Made by a program: the position numbers and the translations under genes. Under the pieces are notes generated by a model that worked only from the letters and a program-made list of their open reading frames with translations, had not been told where the DNA came from and ran no database searches. From contig NZ_JBHUWD010000025.1 in NCBI RefSeq assembly GCF_042670205.1, forward strand, positions 3,979-67,978: 64,000 nt of DNA, written 5' to 3'. Shown here in pieces: positions 8,578-17,183 of this stretch (its first letter is position 1; each line of letters begins with the position of its first letter). The stretch is from Luteimicrobium sp042670205. Lineage in GTDB: Bacteria; Actinomycetota; Actinomycetes; Actinomycetales; Cellulomonadaceae.

Positions 8578-9605
8578 GCAGCAAGACGACCGACGTGACC
8601 GTCCCGCACCAGGACGGCGACCTCGAGCGCTTCCCGGACCCCGGGATCCCCGAGCACCAGCACCGCCAGGCGGACATCGACCCGAAGGCCGACAAGCGCG
8701 CCGAGCGCCAGGTCGTGGTCCTCTTCACGATCTCCGTCATCGGTACCATCGTCGCCCTGTGGGCCTACTTCGCGGTCCGCCCCGACGGCACCGTCGGTGG
8801 CGTCCGGACCTCGACGATGGTCCTGGGCCTCGCGATCTTCTTCGCGCTCGCCGGCATCGGCGTCGGCGCGATCCACTGGGCCAAGACGCTCATGTCGGAC
8901 CACGAGGTCGCCGAGGACCGTCACGCCACGCGCAGCCCTGACGACGTCCGCGAGGTCGCCGTCCAGAAGCTCGCCGAGGGCATCAAGGACTCGGGCATCG
9001 GGCGCCGCGGCGTCCTCAAGGGCGTCGTGATCTCGGCGCTCGCGCTCTTCCCGCTGACGATCGCCGTCCCGCTGATCAGCTCGGTCGGTGGCGACTGGAA
9101 CGTCGGCACCTTCCGCACCACGCTCTGGAAGAAGGGCACCCGCCTCACCTACGACCCCACGGGCCGCCCGATCAAGGCGTCCGACGTGACCATCGGCTCG
9201 GCCGTCCACGTCATCCCGGAGGTCAGCGAGGAGTTCCGCCAGACCGGCGAGTGGATCACCGAGAAGGCCAAGGCGCTCGTGCTGATGGTCCGGCTCGACC
9301 CGCGCGACTTCAAGCCGTTCGCCAAGGGCCGTGAGAACTGGACCTACGACGGCATCATCGCGTTCTCCAAGATCTGCACCCACGTGGGCTGCCCCGTCGC
9401 TCTCTACGAGCAGCAGACCCACCACCTCCTGTGCCCGTGCCACCAGTCGACGTTCGACGTCGCCGACGGCGCGAAGGTCGTGTTCGGCCCCGCCAAGCGG
9501 CCCCTGCCGCAGCTGCCGATCACCGTCGACTCCGAGGGCTACCTCGTGGCGCAGGACGGCTTCGACGAGCCCATCGGCCCGAGCTTCTGGGAGCGACTGC
9601 GGTGA
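8574..9605 (+). CDS. qcrA: Rieske iron-sulfur subunit of the bc1 complex
   Basis: A 343-residue Rieske protein of the actinobacterial type with three transmembrane helices before the cluster domain (about 46-66, 80-100 and 148-168). The 2Fe-2S ligands are Cys268 and His270 in CTHVGC and Cys287 and His290 in CPCH, with Cys273 and Cys289 positioned for the stabilising disulfide. It takes electrons from menaquinol and hands them to the QcrC hemes. Start and stop each overlap the neighbouring qcr genes by four bases (GTGA). Confidence 0.96.
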   Translation: MSSKTTDVTVPHQDGDLERFPDPGIPEHQHRQADIDPKADKRAERQVVVLFTISVIGTIVALWAYFAVRPDGTVGGVRTSTMVLGLAIFFALAGIGVGAIHWAKTLMSDHEVAEDRHATRSPDDVREVAVQKLAEGIKDSGIGRRGVLKGVVISALALFPLTIAVPLISSVGGDWNVGTFRTTLWKKGTRLTYDPTGRPIKASDVTIGSAVHVIPEVSEEFRQTGEWITEKAKALVLMVRLDPRDFKPFAKGRENWTYDGIIAFSKICTHVGCPVALYEQQTHHLLCPCHQSTFDVADGAKVVFGPAKRPLPQLPITVDSEGYLVAQDGFDEPIGPSFWERLR

Positions 9606-11311
9606 CGACCTCTACCCCTACCCGCCCGTCCGCGACGGAGCCGACGACTCCGATCGGGCGCACGTCGGACTACCTGGACAACCGCACCGGCATCGGCCAC
9701 GCGGTCAAGGAGTTCGCGCGGAAGATCTTCCCGGACCACTGGTCCTTCCTCCTCGGTGAGATCGCGCTCTACTCGTTCATCGTCCTGCTCATCACGGGCA
9801 CGTTCCTCACGATGTTCTTCGTGCCGAGCATGACGCTCAGCACGTACGAGGGCGAGCCCGCGACGATGCACGGGCTCCTCATGTCCGACGCGTTCGCGTC
9901 GACGCTGCGCCTGTCGTTCGAGGTGCGCGGCGGCCTGCTGATGCGCCAGATCCACCACTGGGCCGCGCTGGTCTTCATGGCGTCGATCGTGACGCACATG
10001 ATGCGTGTGTTCTTCACGGGTGCGTTCCGCCGCCCGCGCGAGTTCAACTGGCTCATCGGCTTCACGCTGCTGCTCACGGGCCTGCTCGCCGGCTTCACCG
10101 GCTACTCGCTCCCCGACGACGTCCTGTCGGGCAACGGCCTCGCGATCGCCAACGGCGTCGTCAAGTCGATCCCGGTGATCGGCTCGTACATGTCGTACTT
10201 CATCTTCGGAGGCGACTTCCCGGGCGAGCAGATCATCCCGAGACTCTTCACGCTCCACATCCTGCTGATCCCAGCGATCATCCTCGCGCTCGTCGCGCTG
10301 CACCTGATGTTCGTCGTCGTGCACAAGCACACCCAGTACCCGGGTGGCGGCCGCAAGGACGGCAACGTCGTGGGCTTCCCGCTCTTCCCCGTGTACACGG
10401 CGAAGGCCGGCGGCTTCTTCTTCGTGGTGTTCGCGGTGCTGTCGCTCATGGGCGCGACGATGGCGATCAACACGGTCTGGAACTACGGCCCCTTCGACCC
10501 GTCACCGGTGTCCGCGGGAGCCCAGCCCGACTGGTACATGCTGTTCCTGGAAGGGTCGCTCCGACTCATGCCGGGGCAGGCGGAGTTCGTCTCGTGGGGC
10601 GACTTCACGTGGTCGTTCAACGTCCTCGTGCCCGCGGTGCTCCCCGTGCTGCTCCTCATGGGCTTCGCGGCGTACCCGTTCCTCGAGGCCAAGGTCACGG
10701 GCGACAACCGCGAGCACCACGTGCTCGACCGGCCGCGCAACCGTCCGACCCGTACCGGCATCGGCATGGCGTTCCTGGCGTTCTTCGTCATCCTCGCCTT
10801 CGCCGGGTCGAACGACCTCATCGCGACGCACTTCCACCTGTCGATCAACGCGATCACCTGGTTCTTCCGGGTGTTCATCTTCGTCGGGCCGTGGTTCGCC
10901 TTCTGGATCACGAAGCGCATCTGCCTGGGCCTGCAGCGCAAGGACCGCGAGCTCGTCCTCCACGGGCACGAGACCGGCCGGATCGTGCGCTTCGCGTCCG
11001 GCGAGTACATCGAGGTGCACCGCCCGCTCGACGAGCAGGAGCGCTGGGTGCGGGTCAGCTACACCGCCCACCGGCCCCTCGAGCTGCCCGCCCCCACGGG
11101 CCCGAAGGGCACGAAGGACAAGTCCTACAAGAAGGCGAAGCGCTGGGCCAAGCTCTCCCGGTTCTTCTACGAGGACCGCATCGAGCCGGTGACCCCCGCG
11201 GAGCTCGCGGCGTCGCACTCGCACGGCGAGCACGACGCCCTGCCGGGAGGCGAGGACCACGCCCTCGTTGCACCGGACCACTCCGTGGACGCCACCGAGC
11301 AGTCCCACTGA
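9602..11311 (+). CDS. qcrB: Cytochrome b subunit of the bc1 complex
   Basis: A 569-residue cytochrome b with about nine transmembrane helices and a long hydrophilic C-terminal tail ending in a His-rich acidic stretch, typical of actinobacteria. The two heme-b histidine pairs are in RQIHHWAALVFMASIVTHM and in HILLIPAIILALVALHLMF. It carries the menaquinol-oxidising (Qp) and -reducing (Qn) sites and is the target of bc1 inhibitors such as the imidazopyridine class in mycobacteria. GTG at 9602 overlaps the qcrA stop. Confidence 0.96.
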   Translation: MTTSTPTRPSATEPTTPIGRTSDYLDNRTGIGHAVKEFARKIFPDHWSFLLGEIALYSFIVLLITGTFLTMFFVPSMTLSTYEGEPATMHGLLMSDAFASTLRLSFEVRGGLLMRQIHHWAALVFMASIVTHMMRVFFTGAFRRPREFNWLIGFTLLLTGLLAGFTGYSLPDDVLSGNGLAIANGVVKSIPVIGSYMSYFIFGGDFPGEQIIPRLFTLHILLIPAIILALVALHLMFVVVHKHTQYPGGGRKDGNVVGFPLFPVYTAKAGGFFFVVFAVLSLMGATMAINTVWNYGPFDPSPVSAGAQPDWYMLFLEGSLRLMPGQAEFVSWGDFTWSFNVLVPAVLPVLLLMGFAAYPFLEAKVTGDNREHHVLDRPRNRPTRTGIGMAFLAFFVILAFAGSNDLIATHFHLSINAITWFFRVFIFVGPWFAFWITKRICLGLQRKDRELVLHGHETGRIVRFASGEYIEVHRPLDEQERWVRVSYTAHRPLELPAPTGPKGTKDKSYKKAKRWAKLSRFFYEDRIEPVTPAELAASHSHGEHDALPGGEDHALVAPDHSVDATEQSH

Positions 11312-11412
11312 GTTCGTCGCAAGGTAGGTACATGGCCCGTTCGCACGCGTCCCCGGCATCACGCCGGGGAACCGTGCGGGCGGGCCTCACCACATCCAGG
11401 AGGTAGTTACGC

Positions 11413-12039
11413 ATGGCTGTCTACACGCTCCCCGAGCTCCCCTACGACTACGCAGCGCTCGAACCGCACATCTCCGGGCGCATCATGGAGCTCCACCACG
11501 ACAAGCACCACGCCGCGTACGTGACGGGCGCCAACACGGCCCTCGACAAGCTCGCCGAAGCCCGTGAGTCGGGCGACCTCGCCGCCGTGAACCTGCACGA
11601 GAAGAACCTCGCGTTCAACCTCGGCGGCCACGTCAACCACTCCGCCTTCTGGCAGAACCTCTCCCCCGAGGGCGGCGGCGAGCCGACCGGCGAGCTCGCC
11701 GCGGCGATCGACCAGGACTTCGGCTCGTTCGAGGCGTTCAAGAAGCACTTCGCCGCGACCGCGGCCGGCGTGCAGGGCTCCGGCTGGGCGATCCTGGCCT
11801 GGGACTCGATCGGCCAGAAGCTGATCATCGTCCAGCTGTACGACCAGCAGGGCAACATCGCGCTGGGCCTGGTCCCGCTCGTCCTCCTGGACGTCTGGGA
11901 GCACGCGTACTACCTGGACTACCAGAACGTGCGCGCCGACTACGTCACGGCCTGGTGGAACATCGTGAACTGGGCCGACGCCGACGCTCGCCTCCAGCGC
12001 GCGCGGACGCAGACCGCGGGACTCATCGTCCCCGCCTGA
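11413..12039 (+). CDS. sodA: Superoxide dismutase [Mn/Fe]
   Basis: A 208-residue cytoplasmic superoxide dismutase. Metal ligands are the histidine in MELHHDKHH (about residue 28), the histidine in HVNHSAFW, and Asp/His of DVWEHAYY. An AGGAGGT ribosome site lies just before the ATG. It follows qcrB by 101 bases, a gap containing a small GC hairpin (11351-11370); placement next to the respiratory complex suits a role in disposing of respiratory superoxide. Manganese versus iron use cannot be fixed from sequence alone. Confidence 0.94.
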   Translation: MAVYTLPELPYDYAALEPHISGRIMELHHDKHHAAYVTGANTALDKLAEARESGDLAAVNLHEKNLAFNLGGHVNHSAFWQNLSPEGGGEPTGELAAAIDQDFGSFEAFKKHFAATAAGVQGSGWAILAWDSIGQKLIIVQLYDQQGNIALGLVPLVLLDVWEHAYYLDYQNVRADYVTAWWNIVNWADADARLQRARTQTAGLIVPA

Positions 12040-12060
12040 CGTCCACCGTCGACGCGCTCC

Positions 12061-12095
12061 GAAGGGCCGTACCCGTTCGACGGGTACGGCCCTTC
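12061..12095 (+). terminator. sodA terminator hairpin
   Basis: A perfect 15-bp stem (12061-12075 with 12081-12095) and a five-base loop TTCGA, 22 bases after the sodA stop. No T-tract follows, as is common in high-GC actinobacteria. Confidence 0.85.
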
Positions 12096-12124
12096 GCCGT
12101 GCCGTCCCTCAGGACTCGCGCACC

Positions 12125-12165
12125 TGTCAGAACCGCAGGGCGGTCTGCGCCGTGAGCTTCTGACG
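12125..12165. repeat. Palindromic repeat family B, copy 1
   Basis: Begins TGTCAGAACC and ends GAGCTTCTGAC, forming an imperfect hairpin. It lies between the sodA terminator and the convergent DeoR gene. Related copies are at 29359-29400, 49608-49648 and 49669-49710. Confidence 0.75.
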
Positions 12166-12195
12166 GGCTGGGCGCCAGTGCGCCGTGTCAGGACC

Positions 12196-12963
12196 TCACA
12201 CCCGGCTACCGCCACCGGCGAGGACGGGCACGCCGCGAGCAGCCAGCTCGGTGGCCACGGCGTGCTCACGCCCGTCCGTGACGACGCCGGCCACGTCCTC
12301 GAGCGGCAGCACCGCGTACGGGGAGGCCGCGCCGAGCTTCTCGGCGCTCGCCAGCACGTACGTCTCAGCGGCGCGGGCCGCCAGGGCTCGCTTCATCGCC
12401 GCCTCGTCAGCGTCGCCGGTCGTCAGCCCGGCGTCCGGGTGCACACCGGTCACCCCGAGGAGGAACACGTCCGCGGACACCGCCGCCGCTGCCTCCGCAG
12501 CCGCCGCGCCGCACGTCACCGCGGAGTGCTTGAACAGCCGCCCGCCGATCAGCAGCACCTCGACCCCGGGATGAGTGAGGAGCTCGACGGCGACGGTCGG
12601 GCTGTGCGTGACCACCGTGCACTCGAGCGTCTGCGGGAGCGCTCGCGCCACTGCGAGCGTCGTGGTGCCGCCGTCCAGGATGACGACACCACCGGGGCGG
12701 ACGAGGTCCACGGCGCGGGCCGCGACCGCCCGCTTGCTGCCGGGCTCGACCTGCGCACGCGCTGCGTAGTCGCCCAACGCCGGCGAGGCGGGCACCGCTC
12801 CCCCGTACACCCGCTGGCACAGCCCGAGAGCGGCGAGCTCTCGCAGGTCGCGCCGGATGCTGTCCTCCGAGAGCCCCAGCTCCGCCGCGAGCTCCTTGGC
12901 GACGAGCTTTCCGTCGCGGCGGAGTCGGGCGACGAGCAGGTCGCGTCGTTCGGCTGCGAGCAC
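12196..12963 (-). CDS. DeoR-family transcriptional regulator
   Basis: A 255-residue sugar-responsive repressor type. The N-terminal helix-turn-helix spans about residues 5-55 (LAAERRDLLVARL, then LAAELGLSEDSIRRDLRELAA). The C-terminal effector domain has ILDGGTTTLAVARAL and IGGRLF, the phosphosugar-isomerase-like fold. GTG at 12963 is chosen because GGAGG lies six bases upstream and it gives the usual DeoR length; the longer ATG at 13020 has no ribosome site. It is divergent from a Nudix hydrolase gene, whose promoter it may control. The effector is unknown. Confidence 0.9.
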   Translation of the reverse strand: MLAAERRDLLVARLRRDGKLVAKELAAELGLSEDSIRRDLRELAALGLCQRVYGGAVPASPALGDYAARAQVEPGSKRAVAARAVDLVRPGGVVILDGGTTTLAVARALPQTLECTVVTHSPTVAVELLTHPGVEVLLIGGRLFKHSAVTCGAAAAEAAAAVSADVFLLGVTGVHPDAGLTTGDADEAAMKRALAARAAETYVLASAEKLGAASPYAVLPLEDVAGVVTDGREHAVATELAARGVPVLAGGGSRV

Positions 12964-13035
12964 GGTGTGCCTCCGTCGGGTCTGCCGCCCGAGGCGGCTT
13001 TCACGTTTCTCCGTAGTCATGCACGTTCTTACCGA

Positions 13036-13041
13036 TAGTCT
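13036..13041 (+). promoter_or_regulatory. -10 hexamer TAGTCT, Nudix gene
   Basis: Six bases separate this hexamer from the ATG at 13048. It falls in the 84-base divergent gap shared with the DeoR gene. Confidence 0.55.
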
Positions 13042-13047
13042 AGGGGC

Positions 13048-13755
13048 ATGACACGCCCCGCACCCGCTGCCCCTCACCCGCTTCCCGCCGCGCCGCGCCC
13101 TGGCACGGCCGTCCCCGACTCCCGCGGCCGCACCGGCCTGGACGCCGAGGGCCGCGAGCTCGACCGAAACCCCGACGTCGTCGTGCGCGACGTCGAGGTC
13201 ACGTCGGACGGCTGGCACGTCCTGCGGCGCACGACCTTCGACTACCGACGCCGGGACGGACGCTGGACCACCCAGCAGCGCGAGACCTACGACCGCGGCA
13301 ACGGCGCCACGATCCTCCTGTACGACGCCGAGCGCGGGACGGTGCTCCTCACGCGGCAGTTCCGCTACCCCGTGTACGTCAACGACCACCCCGACGGGAT
13401 GCTGATCGAGGCGGCAGCCGGCCTCCTCGACGACGACGACCCCGAGACGGCCATCCGTCGTGAGGCCGGCGAAGAGCTGGGCGTCACGGTCGGAGCGCTC
13501 ACGCACGTGTTCGACGTCTACATGAGCCCGGGCTCGGTGACCGAGCGCGTGCACTTCTACGCGGCGCCGTACGCGCCCGCCGACCGGACCACCGCGGGCG
13601 GCGGCGTCGAGGACGAGGGCGAGGACATCGAGGTGCTCGAGCTCGCGTTCGAGGACGCGCTCGCGATGACCCGCGACGGCCGCATCGCCGACGGCAAGAC
13701 GATCATGCTGCTGCAGTGGGCAGCCCTCGACGGGCCGTTCGCGGTCCGGTCCTGA
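13048..13755 (+). CDS. Nudix hydrolase (NudK-like)
   Basis: A 235-residue Nudix pyrophosphohydrolase. The Nudix box reads AAGLLDDDDPETAIRREAGE and then ELGV, including the two-residue-longer spacing after the first glycine seen in E. coli NudK (GDP-mannose pyrophosphatase). The preceding strand RQFRYPVYVN is also typical of the ADP-ribose/GDP-mannose branch. The last 30 residues continue the fold. Likely substrates are nucleotide sugars or ADP-ribose. An extra N-terminal segment of about 45 residues is rich in proline and may be a start artefact, although the promoter hexamer favours this ATG. Confidence 0.88.
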   Translation: MTRPAPAAPHPLPAAPRPGTAVPDSRGRTGLDAEGRELDRNPDVVVRDVEVTSDGWHVLRRTTFDYRRRDGRWTTQQRETYDRGNGATILLYDAERGTVLLTRQFRYPVYVNDHPDGMLIEAAAGLLDDDDPETAIRREAGEELGVTVGALTHVFDVYMSPGSVTERVHFYAAPYAPADRTTAGGGVEDEGEDIEVLELAFEDALAMTRDGRIADGKTIMLLQWAALDGPFAVRS

Positions 13756-13772
13756 CCACGCCCGACGACAGA

Positions 13773-13827
13773 GACAGCACGGGCCGGGCCCGTCTCCCCG
13801 GGAGGAGACGGGCCCGGCCGTGCTGTC
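13773..13827. terminator. Bidirectional terminator between Nudix gene and ctaF
   Basis: A strong GC stem of about 24 bp with nearly no loop, starting GACAGCAC and ending GTGCTGTC, in the convergent gap. Confidence 0.85.
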
Positions 13828-13839
13828 TAGGACGCCGCG

Positions 13840-14238
13840 TCAGTGCGCGTGCTGCCCGCGGGAGTACTCGAAGACCCAGCCGATCAGACCGACCACGCCG
13901 AGCGCGATGCCGATCCCGACGAGCCACCAGCCGACGGCCAGACCGAGGAAGGTCAGCGCAGCCGGGAAGGCGATCGCGAGCGGCCACCAGCTCCACGGCG
14001 CGTACACACCCTGGTCGCCGGCACCCTCGTCGATCTCGCCGTACGGGTTGTCCTCGGGCCGCGGGTCGATGCGGCGGGCCGTGAGCGCGAGGAAGGCCGC
14101 GATCATGCCTGCCAGGGCGGCGACCAGGAAGAGGCCGACCGAGCCGACGGGCTCCCAGTGGCTCCAGAGCCCGTAGAGGACGCCGACGGCGGCGAAGAAG
14201 GGGGCCAGGAGCCCGAAGATCCTGGACTCGAGCTTCAC
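13840..14238 (-). CDS. ctaF: Cytochrome c oxidase subunit IV (actinobacterial)
   Basis: A 132-residue protein with four hydrophobic helices in two pairs separated by an acidic loop (RRIDPRPEDNPYGEIDEGAG). This is the small actinobacteria-specific subunit of the aa3 oxidase. Its ATG overlaps the ctaD stop (ATGA), making it the third gene of a ctaC-ctaD-ctaF operon. It has no known catalytic role and is thought to support assembly of the supercomplex. Confidence 0.93.
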   Translation of the reverse strand: MKLESRIFGLLAPFFAAVGVLYGLWSHWEPVGSVGLFLVAALAGMIAAFLALTARRIDPRPEDNPYGEIDEGAGDQGVYAPWSWWPLAIAFPAALTFLGLAVGWWLVGIGIALGVVGLIGWVFEYSRGQHAH

Positions 14239-16016
14239 TTGGTGTCCTCCGTCCGGCCGGTCCCGTGCTCAGGTCGTCCCTCGAGGCGCTCGACGACCGC
14301 CTCGGTGTGCCCGCGCCGGTCCGCCTCGCCCATCACGTGGGCGAGCGGGGACGGGTGCACGTCCGGGTGGTCCATCGCAGCGACCTCGGGGTGGTGCAGG
14401 TCGAATGCCGGGCGCTCCGAGCGGATGCGCGGGAGCGACGTGAAGTTGTGCCGCGGCGGCGGGCACGACGTCGCCCACTCGAGCGACATGCCGTAGCCCC
14501 AGGGGTCGTCGACGGTCACCTTCGGCGCGTTGCGCCAGGTGGTGTAGACGTTCCACACGAACGGGATCATCGACGCCGCGAGGATGAAGGAGCCGATGGT
14601 GGATACCTGGTTCATCCAGGTGAAGCCGTCCTCCGGCGAGTAGTCCGCGTAGCGGCGGGGCATCCCGTCGACGCCCAGCCAGTGCTGCACGAGGAACGTC
14701 GTGTGGAAGCCGACGAAGAGGAGCCAGAAGTGGACCTTGCCGAGGCGCTCGTCGAGCATCCGGCCCGTCATCTTGGGCCACCAGAAGTAGAAGCCCGCGA
14801 ACATCGCGAACACGACGGTGCCGAAGACCACGTAGTGGAAGTGCGCCACGACGAAGTACGAGTCGGAGAGCTGGAAGTCCAGGGCCGGGCTCGCGAGGAT
14901 GACACCGGTCAGGCCACCGAAGAGGAACGTGACGAGGAACCCGATCGACCACAGCATCGGTGTGTCGAACGTGAGCTTGCCGCGCCACATCGTGCCGATC
15001 CAGTTGAAGAACTTCACGCCGGTCGGGACCGCGATGAACATCGTCATGATCGAGAAGAAGGGCAGCAGGACCGCGCCCGTGACGTACATGTGGTGCGCCC
15101 ACACCGTCACCGAGAGCGCCGCGATCGAGATCGTCGCGTACACGAGGCCCTTGTAGCCGAAGATCGGCTTGCGGCTGAAGACCGGCAGGATCTCCGAGAT
15201 GATGCCGAAGAACGGCAGCGCGATGATGTACACCTCGGGGTGCCCGAAGAACCAGAACAGGTGCTGCCAGAGCACCGCTCCCCCGTTGTCCGGGTTGAAG
15301 ATCTGTGCGCCGAGCCGACGGTCCGCGCCGAGGCCGAGGAGCGCCGCCGCCAGGGGCGGGAACGCCATGAGCACGAGGATGCTCGTGATGAGCGCGTTCC
15401 ACGTGAAGATCGGCATGCGGAACATGGTCATGCCAGGAGCGCGCATGGTCATGATCGTGGTGATGAAGTTGACCGCACCGAGGATCGTGCCGAAACCGCT
15501 GAGTGCCAGCCCGAACACCCACATGTCGCCGCCGACGCCTGGTGAGAACGTCGTGTCCGACAGCGGCGCGTAGGCCGTCCAGCCGAACGACGCGGCACCC
15601 TGCGGGGTGAGGAAGCCACCGACCGCGATGAGCGAGCCGAACAGGTAGAACCAGTACGCGACCATGTTGAGGCGCGGGAACGCGACGTCGGGGGCGCCGA
15701 TCTGCAGCGGCATGATGACGTTCGTGAAGCCCGCGAACAGCGGCGTCGCGAACATCAGCAGCATGATCGTGCCGTGCATCGTGAAGAGCTGGTTGTACTG
15801 CTCGCGGCTCTGCACGACCTGCAGCCCGGGCTCGAAGAGCTCCGCGCGGATCAGCAGCGCCATGACGCCGCCGACGAGGAAGAACACGAACGAGCTGATG
15901 AGGTACAGGTACCCGATCGTCTTGTGGTCGGTCGAGGTCACCCACTTGACCACGGTCCGCCCGAGCGTCTGACGTCCGGTCCGCAGACCCGGGATCGTCT
16001 CGGCTTGCGCCACCAT
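14235..16016 (-). CDS. ctaD: Cytochrome c oxidase subunit I
   Basis: A 593-residue heme-copper oxidase core subunit with twelve helices. Visible ligands and residues are the low-spin heme histidine in HGTIMLLMF, the CuB histidine and cross-linked tyrosine in GHPEVYI, the CuB histidine pair in HHMYVTG, and the heme histidines in HFHYVVFG. The EVYI glutamate marks a type A1 oxidase with a D-channel glutamate. ATG at 16016 shares bases with the ctaC stop (TGATG); a GTG three bases earlier is possible. The C-terminal tail of about 60 residues is hydrophilic and His-rich. Confidence 0.97.
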   Translation of the reverse strand: MVAQAETIPGLRTGRQTLGRTVVKWVTSTDHKTIGYLYLISSFVFFLVGGVMALLIRAELFEPGLQVVQSREQYNQLFTMHGTIMLLMFATPLFAGFTNVIMPLQIGAPDVAFPRLNMVAYWFYLFGSLIAVGGFLTPQGAASFGWTAYAPLSDTTFSPGVGGDMWVFGLALSGFGTILGAVNFITTIMTMRAPGMTMFRMPIFTWNALITSILVLMAFPPLAAALLGLGADRRLGAQIFNPDNGGAVLWQHLFWFFGHPEVYIIALPFFGIISEILPVFSRKPIFGYKGLVYATISIAALSVTVWAHHMYVTGAVLLPFFSIMTMFIAVPTGVKFFNWIGTMWRGKLTFDTPMLWSIGFLVTFLFGGLTGVILASPALDFQLSDSYFVVAHFHYVVFGTVVFAMFAGFYFWWPKMTGRMLDERLGKVHFWLLFVGFHTTFLVQHWLGVDGMPRRYADYSPEDGFTWMNQVSTIGSFILAASMIPFVWNVYTTWRNAPKVTVDDPWGYGMSLEWATSCPPPRHNFTSLPRIRSERPAFDLHHPEVAAMDHPDVHPSPLAHVMGEADRRGHTEAVVERLEGRPEHGTGRTEDTK

Positions 16017-16942
16017 CACTGACCCTCACCTTCCGTGGCCGGCATGTTGCCCGCCGTCTCGCCGTCGTTCTGCGAGCGGTCGTAGGCGTCCGACAGCAGA
16101 CCCGTCTGGCCCTTGGCGCGCAGGTCCTCGATGTGCTGCTGGTACTCCTGCTCGGAGACGACCTTGACGTTGAAGAGCATGCTCGAGTGCCACTCGCCGC
16201 AGAGCTCGGCGCACTTGCCGGCGTACGTCCCCTCGCGGAGCGGCTTGAGCTCGAACGCGTTGGGGTGACCCGGGATCACGTCCTCCTTGTAGAGGAAGGC
16301 GGGCACCCAGAACGAGTGGGCGACGTCGCGCGTCGTCAGGTCGAACTTGATCGTCTTGCCGACCGGCAGGTACAGGGTCGGCATGGCCTTGTCCGTGCCC
16401 TTGGCGCCGTCGACGAGGTCGTCCTTGGTGAGCGAGCCGACGTCCTGCGCCATGACGCCCACCTCGTGGACGTCCTCGTTCACGTAGTTGAAGTCCCAGC
16501 TCCACTGCTTGCCGACGACGCCGATGGTGACGTCGGGGTTGCCGCTGACCTTCTTGATCTCGGTGACGTCGCGGTTCGTGTAAAAGAACAGCACGAGGAC
16601 CATGACGATCGGCACGACCGTGTACATGATCTCGAGGGGCATGTGGTAGCGGGTCTGGATCGGCAGGGCCTCGTCGCCCTTGCGCTTCCGGTACGCGGCG
16701 ATGCACCAGATCATCAGGCCCCATGTGATCAGGCCGACGACGAGCGCCGCGATCCAGGAACCGTTCCAGAGGTGGGTGATCCGGGCGGTCTGGTCGGTGA
16801 CCTGTCCGTCCTCGTAGCCGGGCAGGAAGCCGCGCTTCACTTTGTCGCTCGAGCAGCCGGACGCGAGCAGCGCGACCGAGACGGCGACGGCCGCTCCGAC
16901 GACGAGCTGCCGCCGGCGGCGGCGGGGGGTGTGCGGGTGCAA
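16016..16942 (-). CDS. ctaC: Cytochrome c oxidase subunit II (lipoprotein)
   Basis: A 308-residue CuA-bearing subunit. The N-terminus is a lipoprotein signal (arginine cluster, hydrophobic core, lipobox LLASGC with Cys30), then two transmembrane helices and the periplasmic-side cupredoxin domain. The CuA site is CAELCGEWHSSM plus the upstream histidine in DVAHSFWVP. It receives electrons from QcrC. TTG at 16942 is used: AAAGG lies six bases upstream and the arginine-rich signal begins directly after. The upstream gap 16943-17183 is divergent to a cysteine-desulfurase-like gene. Confidence 0.95.
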   Translation of the reverse strand: MHPHTPRRRRRQLVVGAAVAVSVALLASGCSSDKVKRGFLPGYEDGQVTDQTARITHLWNGSWIAALVVGLITWGLMIWCIAAYRKRKGDEALPIQTRYHMPLEIMYTVVPIVMVLVLFFYTNRDVTEIKKVSGNPDVTIGVVGKQWSWDFNYVNEDVHEVGVMAQDVGSLTKDDLVDGAKGTDKAMPTLYLPVGKTIKFDLTTRDVAHSFWVPAFLYKEDVIPGHPNAFELKPLREGTYAGKCAELCGEWHSSMLFNVKVVSEQEYQQHIEDLRAKGQTGLLSDAYDRSQNDGETAGNMPATEGEGQ

Positions 16943-17170
16943 GGGGGGCCTTTCACGTCACGTCAGGGCTGACCCGTGGCTCCACGAGTCCTCCGCAAGA
17001 CCTTCGTTCTCGACACACGAAGCCTAGCGCGCGTTCCCCCGGGTCCGCGCCCGCGCCGCCCCGGACGATCAGCGCAGATCGGGCGGCTCCGTGCCCGGCC
17101 CGCCTGATTCCGCGGAAGAGCCCCTCCTTGCTGGCGAACCCCTCCGATCTGTCAGATCGATCGGCGCGTC

Positions 17171-17176
17171 TAGGGT
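17171..17176 (+). promoter_or_regulatory. -10 hexamer TAGGGT, desulfurase-like gene
   Basis: Seven bases separate it from the GTG at 17184, and no ribosome site is visible. A TCAGATCGATC dyad (17151-17162) lies just upstream, in the spacer. Confidence 0.55.
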
Positions 17177-17183
17177 GGTCGTT

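Noticed and set aside
11351..11370. Hairpin between qcrB and sodA as a terminator
   Set aside because: A seven-base stem with a short loop, followed by a conventional leader; too weak to call, and sodA may be partly read through.
14265..16029. Long open frames on both strands across ctaD
   Set aside because: Arg/His/Asp-rich translations without motifs; ctaD itself has all heme and copper ligands.
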